NCBI GenBank assembly: GCA_005239655.1
Contig: SBBP01000072.1
Location: 1 to 5,030 of the forward strand
DNA: 5,030 bases
Origin: Candidatus Microgenomatus auricola
Lineage (GTDB): Bacteria; Patescibacteriota; Patescibacteriia; UBA9570; XYC2-FULL-38-9
Reading direction: 5' to 3'
The translations under genes and the position numbers were made by a program. Below, piece by piece: positions 1 through 5,030 of the stretch; the stretch's first letter is position 1; every line of letters begins with the position of its first letter. The notes under the pieces are model-generated. The model was not told the DNA's origin, did no database searches, and saw only the letters and a list, made by a program, of their open reading frames with translations.

Positions 1-1
1 G

Positions 2-175
2 TATGTGCAAAAACAGTCTGGAACGATTGATCACGCATTGAACGTCTCTGTTGATATTGGACGAGCGATTACACTCGAATCGCCACTTGACATCACCACG
101 GAACATGTGGATAATAGGATGTCCGTACAGACGGATTTGACACAGGACCGAACGTTCGAATTTTCCTTCTATTAG
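2..175 (+). CDS. C-terminal fragment of a possible DUF4012-family surface protein (5' end outside window)
   Basis: An open frame enters from the left edge and runs 57 codons to a TAG at 173-175; its start lies outside the window. The fragment begins YVQKQSGT and ends with an alternating hydrophobic/polar stretch, TDLTQDRTFEFSFY. A QKQxGT segment followed by a short beta-rich end with a 'DR-F' motif resembles, from memory, the C-terminus of DUF4012 proteins, which are large predicted surface proteins frequent in Patescibacteria, Chloroflexi and Actinobacteria. That match is recollection, not a search result. Only 3 nt separate its stop from the mreB start, and a promoter-like sequence lies within its last 30 codons. 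No other reading frame is open across this stretch. That the frame is coding is fairly sure; the family name is tentative. Confidence 0.5.
   Translation, partial: YVQKQSGTIDHALNVSVDIGRAITLESPLDITTEHVDNRMSVQTDLTQDRTFEFSFY
87..115 (+). promoter_or_regulatory. Candidate sigma70-type promoter for mreB and the downstream operon
   Basis: A perfect -35 hexamer TTGACA (87-92) is followed by a 17-nt spacer and a GATAAT -10 hexamer (110-115), which differs from TATAAT at one base. The predicted transcription start is near 122, giving a leader of about 57 nt before the mreB ATG at 179. The element lies inside the coding 3' end of the upstream gene, so it would be an intragenic promoter. Hexamers and spacing are read directly from the sequence; activity is inferred. 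Confidence 0.5.
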
Positions 176-178
176 ACC

Positions 179-1186
179 ATGTTTTCAAAAAAAATAGCGA
201 TTGATCTTGGCACTGCCAATACGCTCGTTTTTGTACCAAAACGGGGCATTGTGATTAATGAACCATCCGTTGTCGCGATTTCGCTCAAAGACCGTAAAGT
301 GCTTGCTGTTGGTAATGAAGCGAAAGAGATGATCGGCCGCACACCGGATACGATTGTCGCTCAAAAGCCGTTAAAGGATGGTGTGATCGCGGACTACAAG
401 ACCACGGAGAGCATGCTTCGGTATTTCATCAATAAAGCCCTTGGCGGGATTCGTCTGTTTGCTCCGGAAGTGATGATTGCGGTTCCCGCAGGAATTACAT
501 CAACCGAACGCCGCGCAGTTATTGATGCAACAATTCAGGCAGGAGCGAAAGCCGCATACATCATCAAACAACCGATTGCGTCTGCGATTGGTGCAGGCAT
601 TCCCATTGGTTCAGCCTCTGGTCATATGATTATTGAAATTGGTGGTGGCACATCAGAGATCGCCGTGATTTCTCTCGGCGGCATTGTCGCGAACACGTCT
701 GTCCGCATTGGTGGAACAAAGCTTGACTACGCGATTCAAGAGTTTGTGCGCAAAAAATACAACCTCGCAATCGGTGAGCGCACCGCAGAAGATTTGAAGA
801 TTCAAATTGGGTCCGCTCTACCACTCAAAGAACCGATGAGCCGCAATGTGCGAGGTCGAGATGTCATTACCGGTTTGCCACGGACAGCAGTGGTCACTTC
901 AGATGACATCACCGAAGCCATTCAAGGTGAGCTGCATGCATTGATTGAAGCGGTGAAGTCCGTTTTGCAGGAAACGCCACCTGAACTGGCTGCAGATGTC
1001 ATCGAAAAAGGGATGGTATTGTCTGGAGGCAGCGGTCAGTTACGCAACATGGATGAGTTGCTGAGCCGTTCAACCGATGTGCCGGCGTATGTTGCGGATG
1101 ATTGTTTACTGAATGTCGCAATGGGTACAGGAGTTGCGTTGGAGAATCTCGAATCGTACAAGCGCTCCATCATGGAGAATCGTTAA
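179..1186 (+). CDS. mreB: MreB-type bacterial actin (rod-shape determining protein)
   Basis: The 335-aa product has the full length of MreB, the cytoplasmic actin homologue that forms membrane-bound filaments and positions the peptidoglycan elongation machinery. The phosphate-1 loop is IDLGTANTLV (residues 8-17), followed by NEPSVVAI (27-34), KPLKDGVIADY (63-73), VPAGITSTERRAV (102-114), the phosphate-2 loop EIGGGTSEIAVISLGG (153-168) and an adenosine-side motif LSGGSGQLRN (281-290). Two active-site positions differ from typical MreB. The usual LIEEP segment is IIKQP (128-132), so the water-positioning Glu is Gln131. The Asp opening the DIGGGT loop is Glu153. Thr158 is kept. The start at 179 gives the expected short N-terminus; a stop lies just upstream and no clear Shine-Dalgarno is seen. 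mreC and mreD do not follow, and a glycosyltransferase comes 14 nt downstream. The family is certain; normal ATP turnover is not. Confidence 0.96.
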   Translation: MFSKKIAIDLGTANTLVFVPKRGIVINEPSVVAISLKDRKVLAVGNEAKEMIGRTPDTIVAQKPLKDGVIADYKTTESMLRYFINKALGGIRLFAPEVMIAVPAGITSTERRAVIDATIQAGAKAAYIIKQPIASAIGAGIPIGSASGHMIIEIGGGTSEIAVISLGGIVANTSVRIGGTKLDYAIQEFVRKKYNLAIGERTAEDLKIQIGSALPLKEPMSRNVRGRDVITGLPRTAVVTSDDITEAIQGELHALIEAVKSVLQETPPELAADVIEKGMVLSGGSGQLRNMDELLSRSTDVPAYVADDCLLNVAMGTGVALENLESYKRSIMENR

Positions 1187-1193
1187 CGAGCAC

Positions 1194-1198
1194 GAGGG
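1194..1198 (+). promoter_or_regulatory. Candidate ribosome binding site for the GT4 glycosyltransferase
   Basis: GAGGG is the only purine-rich Shine-Dalgarno-like stretch in the 14-nt gap after mreB. It lies 2 nt before the ATG at 1201 and 5 nt before the in-frame GTG at 1204, so it fits the GTG slightly better. Either choice gives nearly the same protein (MVIGIDASR or MIGIDASR). It supports a start here and not at in-frame ATGs inside mreB. Confidence 0.35.
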
Positions 1199-1200
1199 AT

Positions 1201-2304
1201 ATGGTGATTGGCATTGACGCCTCGCGTGCAAATCTCTTACAACGCACTGGAACGGAATGGTATTCCTTCCACGTCATTCAACAGCTCAAGAAACTCATTC
1301 CACCAGAACACCACGTCGTTCTCTATTCAAAAGAAGCCCTCAGGGGGGATTTGGCGGACTTGCCAGCACACTGGTCCTCTCGCGTGCTGCGTTGGCCACC
1401 GCAATTGTTGTGGACACAGCTTCGTCTGTCATGGGAGATGCTCACGCATCGTCCAGACCTCTTGTATATTTCTGCACACACGACGCCCGCTCTTGCACCG
1501 CGACACACGGTTAGCGTGATTCATGATGTGGGTTTCTTGCGACAGAAAGAGCTCTACAGTAGAATCATCGAGCGTTGGTATCATCGTTTGGCACTGTGGA
1601 TTGGCATACGGAATTCGGAGCGACTGATTACAGTATCGCGATTTTCGCAGCAGGAAATTCATGCATTGACTGGCACCCCGCTCGAACGGATTCATGTGAT
1701 CGTAAATGGTGTGAACCCGCGTACACATGCTATTGATCCAGGCGTGCTAACTGCTTATCACATTCGGAAACCCTATCTTCTGACGGTTGGACGCTTGGAA
1801 GAAAAGAAAAATACGTTGCGTCTGATTGAGGCGTTTGCACGACTGCGAACAGTGCATGGTTTTGCGGGCCAGCTGGTTCTGGCCGGATCACCAGGATTTG
1901 GGTATGAGCGAATTGCGCAGCGGATCGAGGAATGTGGTCTTCGCGATGCCGTCGTTGAGACCGGATGGGTATCTGAGGTAACAGTGACAACACTGATGCA
2001 TGAGGCCTGTCTGTTTGTTTTTCCTTCGCTGTATGAAGGATTTGGCATTCCGGTACTCGAATCGATGCAAACCGGCGTTCCTGTTGCCTGTTCCGATATT
2101 CCTGCACTGCGAGAAGTTGCCGGCGATGCTGCACAGTTTTTTGATCCTCGATCGGTCACATCGATCGCAGATGTGGTGCATGCTGCGCTTGATGCAAAAA
2201 CACAGGAGGTCTATCGAGCGCGGGGGTACACGCGTGCGCAGCAGTTTTCGTGGAAAAAAACAGCGCAGGAAACGTGGAATGTGCTACAATCTCTACTACA
2301 ATGA
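1201..2304 (+). CDS. GT4-family (GT-B fold) glycosyltransferase
   Basis: The 367-aa product is a retaining glycosyltransferase that should move a sugar from a nucleotide-sugar donor to an acceptor at the cytoplasmic membrane face. The N-terminal Rossmann domain opens VIGIDASR (2-9), with the acceptor-side loop RTGTEWYS (15-22), then SVIHDVGF (105-112) and TVSRFSQQEI (144-153). The C-terminal donor domain starts near LLTVGRLEEKKN (193-204) and carries the GT4 EX7E motif, Glu279 to Glu287 in YEGFGIPVLE. This pattern is like the MtfB/WbdB mannosyltransferase-like subgroup, but donor and acceptor cannot be read from sequence. The frame is open upstream to 1102 inside mreB; the ATG at 1201 is chosen because the conserved IGIDASR strand begins there and a GAGGG lies just before it. 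Its TGA overlaps the holB start as ATGA. A role in surface polysaccharide or glycolipid synthesis is inferred. Confidence 0.9.
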   Translation: MVIGIDASRANLLQRTGTEWYSFHVIQQLKKLIPPEHHVVLYSKEALRGDLADLPAHWSSRVLRWPPQLLWTQLRLSWEMLTHRPDLLYISAHTTPALAPRHTVSVIHDVGFLRQKELYSRIIERWYHRLALWIGIRNSERLITVSRFSQQEIHALTGTPLERIHVIVNGVNPRTHAIDPGVLTAYHIRKPYLLTVGRLEEKKNTLRLIEAFARLRTVHGFAGQLVLAGSPGFGYERIAQRIEECGLRDAVVETGWVSEVTVTTLMHEACLFVFPSLYEGFGIPVLESMQTGVPVACSDIPALREVAGDAAQFFDPRSVTSIADVVHAALDAKTQEVYRARGYTRAQQFSWKKTAQETWNVLQSLLQ

Positions 2305-3248
2305 AGACGCCGGACACACTGTTTGAAAAGCTGTACCCACTGCAGAATGCCTACTTGCAGAAGTTGGTCGTTTCTGGCAAAATCAATCATGCATACACGA
2401 TGGTCGGTGTTCCAGAAGGTGCTCAAGAGAGCTGTATTGCACAGTGGTGTCGTGCCCTCGTTGGGGATACCTATCCACTCGAACATCACCCTGATGTTCT
2501 CATGATTGATCGTGTCGACGAAGGGGCAATGCATGGCATCGAAGAAGCAAAACGCATTCGCCAACACCTTCTGCGGAAGCCGCTCATCAGCGCACATCGT
2601 ATCGCCGTGCTCTCTGGAGCAGAATCGCTCACAACCGCAGCAGTCAACGCTCTTTTGAAAATTGTTGAGGAACCACCACCGTCTGCCGTACTGTTTTTCA
2701 GTGTTTCGCGGCCGTTGCAACTCCCAGCGACCATGCGATCACGAATGCAGTTCGTGCACCTTCCTGCACTTGGTGATGCAACTGTGCGCGACGTGCTTGT
2801 TGAAGAGGGTATTGACGTCAGAGACATTCCAGCAGCTGTCGCACTTATTCACGGAGCATTTGAACGTTTGATTCAGTTGATGCAGGGTGACGAGAAGCAT
2901 CAACTTCGTGTGGACGATCAGCAGTTTTGGCTCACGTTTCTTGCAGGCGATTTGGCTTCCCGCGAGCAGTCTGTACAACGTTTTACCGCACGCGGCAGCG
3001 AGTCCACAGCCGAAGCCTATGCGCTGCCACGCCTGCTGAACGCGTTGGAGGCGCTTTTGCACACTGAGCTGTTGTCGAAGTGCGGCGCAGGCATTTCGGG
3101 CGTCCATGCGGGTGCGCATCGTGTGCTAGAGCCGTATAGTCGTCGTGAGCTCTATGAGCGATTACTTCAGGTTGAACAGTTGAGAATAATGACGAGCGAA
3201 CACGTCAATAAAAAAATCATATTTGAATATTTGACATTTGCATTATGA
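2301..3248 (+). CDS. holB: DNA polymerase III delta' subunit-like clamp-loader protein
   Basis: The 315-aa product looks like the delta' subunit of the clamp loader, the AAA+ complex that loads the sliding clamp on DNA. Residues 29-43 (NHAYTMVGVPEGAQE) align with the 'HA-l--G--G' P-loop region of DnaX/HolB, but the Walker A Lys is absent, as expected for a non-hydrolysing delta'. HRIAVLSGAESLT (99-111) and VNALLKIVEEPPPSAVLFF (115-133) are the most diagnostic segments. They are followed by LPATMRSRMQF (141-151), where Arg148 matches the arginine finger of the SRC motif, with Met in place of Cys. No zinc-binding cysteine cluster of the kind found in DnaX is present. The C-terminal 150 residues are divergent. 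The ATG at 2301 is preferred over the upstream in-frame ATG at 2250 because it overlaps the previous stop as ATGA and gives a usual N-terminus. A distant DnaX-like paralogue is the alternative. Confidence 0.85.
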   Translation: MKTPDTLFEKLYPLQNAYLQKLVVSGKINHAYTMVGVPEGAQESCIAQWCRALVGDTYPLEHHPDVLMIDRVDEGAMHGIEEAKRIRQHLLRKPLISAHRIAVLSGAESLTTAAVNALLKIVEEPPPSAVLFFSVSRPLQLPATMRSRMQFVHLPALGDATVRDVLVEEGIDVRDIPAAVALIHGAFERLIQLMQGDEKHQLRVDDQQFWLTFLAGDLASREQSVQRFTARGSESTAEAYALPRLLNALEALLHTELLSKCGAGISGVHAGAHRVLEPYSRRELYERLLQVEQLRIMTSEHVNKKIIFEYLTFAL

Positions 3249-4324
3249 AGAAATCGTCTGTACCGATTTCGATTGGAGTAGTGATGCTTGGCCTGACCGT
3301 GTTTGGAGCATCCTGTGGGACTGCGAAAGACGGTGGTGTCTTTCAATCTCAAGACCGTGGCGAAAGTTGGGCACAAAAAGTGTTCGTTGGCCAGCAGAAG
3401 AAGAAAGTCATCACGATTGCCGACGTGAATGTTGAAGCGATTTTTTTTGATCCCGTCAATCCGGATGTGATGTACATGGGCTCAAAGACAACGGGTTTGT
3501 ACAAAACAGAAACCGCTGGTGAGCAGTGGATACAATTGGCAACAGGGGCGACACGTGTTCGTGATGTTGCATTTCACCCAACGAATACTGCAACCGTCTA
3601 TGCACTGCGGAGCACGGATATTATTCTGTCCACTGATGCCGGACAGACATGGGATACGATTTACACTGATCCGCAAGGTGGTGTGATATTGCAAATTCTG
3701 GTCGATTGGTACGACCCCACGCATTTGTTGGCGTCCACATCGGTCGGAACCATTCTTGTGAGTAATGACTCCGGGGTCACCTGGAAAGTGCTTTTTGAAG
3801 CGGATGAGCCAATCACGGAATTGATTATGGATCCGACGGATAGCCGTATCATGTACGCGTTGGAGTTGGAACGGAATATCTATCGCACAGTGGATGGCGG
3901 TGCAAGCTGGTCACCACTTTTTTCGGAAGAATTTCGAGCAGCGACGGATACGATAGATATTGTCCGGTCGTTGGTGATGGATCCGAACAGTGCGCAGACA
4001 CTGTATACCGTCACTCCTGATGGGATTTATCGTTCAATCGATTCCGGCAGTAGCTGGTCGTATATCACCACGCTCATTGCGAACGGTGCAGACCAGAATA
4101 GTAGTATTCGAAATTTGGTTGTTATTCCCGGAAGCCCCGATACAATCCTTTTTACGCAGGAACGTATTATTCACAAAACAGAGGATAACGGCACAACCTG
4201 GAAGACGATTGAAAATTTTCCTTCCGGTCGGCGCATTACGGCATTGGCTGTCGACAGTGATCGGCCAGATATCATCTATGCGGGGACAGAACTAGTTGAA
4301 GAAAAGAAAGGACTTATTCGCTAG
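3245..4324 (+). CDS. Exported, probably lipid-anchored beta-propeller with Asp-box (BNR/sortilin/YCF48-like) repeats
   Basis: The 359-aa product starts with an export signal: MKK, a hydrophobic core (about 6-23) and Cys24 in FGASCG. This is a near-lipobox, but with Gly instead of Leu at -3, so lipidation is likely but not certain. The rest is a run of Asp-box repeats (S/T-x-D-x-G-x-S/T-W) ending at Trp42, 95, 136, 180, 222, 271 and 319; the one at 88-95 has Thr for Asp. Between them recur strands of the type 'DPxxPxxxYxGT' (e.g. 69-80, 196-205, 246-255, 336-347). The N-terminus supplies a half repeat and the C-terminus (331-359) the complementary half, which fits a seven-bladed propeller closed between the two ends. 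Related folds are found in sortilin/VPS10, YCF48 and BNR proteins. No sialidase catalytic set is evident. A scaffold or binding role outside the membrane is inferred. It overlaps holB by ATGA and is 3 nt from frr. Confidence 0.85.
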   Translation: MKKSSVPISIGVVMLGLTVFGASCGTAKDGGVFQSQDRGESWAQKVFVGQQKKKVITIADVNVEAIFFDPVNPDVMYMGSKTTGLYKTETAGEQWIQLATGATRVRDVAFHPTNTATVYALRSTDIILSTDAGQTWDTIYTDPQGGVILQILVDWYDPTHLLASTSVGTILVSNDSGVTWKVLFEADEPITELIMDPTDSRIMYALELERNIYRTVDGGASWSPLFSEEFRAATDTIDIVRSLVMDPNSAQTLYTVTPDGIYRSIDSGSSWSYITTLIANGADQNSSIRNLVVIPGSPDTILFTQERIIHKTEDNGTTWKTIENFPSGRRITALAVDSDRPDIIYAGTELVEEKKGLIR

Positions 4325-4327
4325 TCT

Positions 4328-4867
4328 ATGATAGACAATACGAGTTTTGAAAAAGCGCTTGCACGTTTTTCCGAAGAGCTCGCGAGGATGAGAGCAAATC
4401 GCGCAACACCGACAGTGGTTGAGAGTGTCCGCGTTGAAGTTTATGGAACGACGATGTCGCTTCAAGAACTGGCGTCGATTACCGCACCCGAACCACAACT
4501 GTTACTCATTCAACCATGGGATAAAACAGTGGTGAAGGGAATTGAAGCGGCGCTCCGTAAAGGCGAACTTGGCGTCCAACCTGTCGTTGACGGTGATCTC
4601 ATTCGGTTGCCCTTTCCGCCTCTGACCGAAGACAAACGTCGTGAGCTTGTGAAACTCATGCACACAAAGGCAGAGGAGGCACGCATCGCTGTGCGAAAAG
4701 CTCGTGAGGAGTCGCTCAAAGAATGTAAACAACGCGAAAAGGATGGTGAGATTTCTGAAGATGAATACTTTCGATTGGAAAAAGAGATTCAGTCAACTGT
4801 CAATCGTTTTAACGATCAGATTAAAGTGCTTTCGGAAAAGAAAGAAAAAGAGTTGATGACGATTTGA
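4328..4867 (+). CDS. frr: Ribosome recycling factor
   Basis: The 179-aa protein matches RRF, which with EF-G splits the post-termination ribosome in the cytoplasm. Visible family segments are [11 protein letters not shown] (18-28, usually RTGRASP), [16 protein letters not shown] (36-51), IQPWDK (61-66), the central beta domain ending [18 protein letters not shown] (92-109), [13 protein letters not shown] (116-128), EISEDE (141-146) and a charged C-terminal helix ending EKELMTI. The length is a few residues below the E. coli protein (185), the loss being in the first helix. The Gly of the RTGRAS motif is Asn24. The start is fixed because an in-frame TAG lies only 6 nt before the ATG (4322-4324, the stop of the preceding gene in the same frame). 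No good Shine-Dalgarno is seen; AAAGGA at 4307-4312 is too far away. It overlaps rseP by one base. Confidence 0.97.
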   Translation: MIDNTSFEKALARFSEELARMRANRATPTVVESVRVEVYGTTMSLQELASITAPEPQLLLIQPWDKTVVKGIEAALRKGELGVQPVVDGDLIRLPFPPLTEDKRRELVKLMHTKAEEARIAVRKAREESLKECKQREKDGEISEDEYFRLEKEIQSTVNRFNDQIKVLSEKKEKELMTI

Positions 4868-5030
4868 TGGCTTTCCTCTCGACGATTTTTTTATTTATTG
4901 TTGTCCTGGGTTTGCTCGTTTTCGTGCATGAACTGGGTCATTTTTTAGCAGCGAAGCGTGCGGGTGTGCAGGTGGACGAGTTTGGTTTTGGATTTCCACC
5001 TCGCATCATCGGCAAGGCGTTCCGCGGGAC
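4867..5030 (+). CDS. rseP: RseP-type site-2 protease (intramembrane zinc metalloprotease), 5' part only
   Basis: The frame starts at an ATG that shares its A with the frr TGA (TGATG) and stays open to the right edge, giving 54 residues. Residues 3-20 form a hydrophobic first membrane helix running into HELGH (21-25), the zinc-binding HExxH with catalytic Glu22. This is followed by [22 protein letters not shown] (26-47, the family's 'AKxxGxxVxxFxxGFGP' pattern). Members of the RseP/MmpA family cleave membrane-bound substrates such as anti-sigma factors and remnant signal peptides. The PDZ domain and second metal ligand motif lie beyond the window. The start agrees with family length before HExxH. 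The frr-rseP order is a known bacterial neighbourhood and the overlap suggests translational coupling. Confidence 0.93.
   Translation, partial: MAFLSTIFLFIVVLGLLVFVHELGHFLAAKRAGVQVDEFGFGFPPRIIGKAFRG

Noticed and set aside
137..166. Second TTGACA (137-142) upstream of mreB
   Set aside because: The hexamer 17 nt downstream is ATTTTC, a poor -10; the 87-115 pair is far better.
1730..2159. Long minus-strand open frames (128-134 codons) opposite the glycosyltransferase, and similar ones opposite holB (2211-2720)
   Set aside because: They overlap well-supported genes, show low-complexity or Cys/Arg/Ser-rich translations and match no recognisable family; shadows of the coding strand.
2157..2175. 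Hairpin CACATC-7 nt-GATGTG that could suggest a terminator or RNA structure
   Set aside because: Only a 6-bp stem inside the glycosyltransferase coding sequence with no following U-run; expected by chance.
2250..2300. Upstream in-frame ATG for holB giving 17 more residues
   Set aside because: The extension lies inside the glycosyltransferase 3' end, has no family-like sequence, and the ATG at 2301 forms the ATGA overlap seen again at the next junction.
3231..3259. Perfect TTGACA hexamer just before the propeller gene start
   Set aside because: At 16-18 nt downstream there is no -10-like hexamer (TCGTCT at 17 nt). TATGAA at 3244 is only 7 nt away, so no promoter is supported. The AT-rich stretch is explained by the Asn/Lys/Ile/Phe-rich HolB C-terminus.
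3827..3990. Repeated ATGGATCCGA at about 3827 and 3978
   Set aside because: These encode the recurring Met-Asp-Pro of successive propeller blades; no sign of a DNA-level repeat element.
4322..4330. Propeller gene and frr share one reading frame, separated only by TAG TCT, suggesting a possible fusion or readthrough protein
   Set aside because: Both proteins are complete at these ends, and an exported propeller fused to a cytoplasmic RRF makes no sense; the shared frame is likely chance.

Overview
The window holds seven genes, all on the + strand and packed almost without gaps: the 3' end of a cell-surface-type protein (possibly DUF4012), an MreB-type bacterial actin, a GT4 glycosyltransferase, a clamp-loader delta'-like protein (HolB), a predicted membrane-anchored beta-propeller with Asp-box (BNR/sortilin-like) repeats, ribosome recycling factor (frr) and the start of an RseP-type site-2 protease. 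No RNA genes, mobile elements, CRISPR arrays or convincing terminators were seen, and no stretch longer than 14 bases lies outside a gene.

Organism: the layout suggests a streamlined bacterium, most likely of the Candidate Phyla Radiation (Patescibacteria). The grounds are compact proteins, weak Shine-Dalgarno signals, stop/start overlaps at most junctions, a possible DUF4012 tail, mreB without mreC/mreD directly behind it, and frr followed directly by rseP. TGA ends the glycosyltransferase, holB and frr genes, and starts of the next genes overlap those stops. This argues for the standard bacterial code and against the TGA=Gly code of Gracilibacteria/Absconditabacteria. The lineage call is inference and was not tested by any search.

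Layout: 2-175 is the tail of an upstream gene. Inside that tail sits a strong sigma70-like promoter candidate (TTGACA, 17 nt, GATAAT; 87-115), placed to transcribe mreB and what follows. mreB (179-1186) is followed after 14 nt by the glycosyltransferase (1201-2304). That gene overlaps holB (2301-3248) by ATGA, and holB overlaps the propeller gene (3245-4324) by ATGA. After 3 nt comes frr (4328-4867), which overlaps rseP (4867 onward) by one base.

How they may work together: the set combines cell shape (MreB), surface glycan synthesis (GT4), replication (delta'), an exported propeller, translation recycling and membrane proteolysis. The operon looks like a compact housekeeping unit, not one pathway. 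The points most worth a second look are the altered ATPase-site residues of MreB, the promoter inside the upstream gene, and the propeller lipoprotein embedded between two core genes. I found no clearly new multi-gene system.
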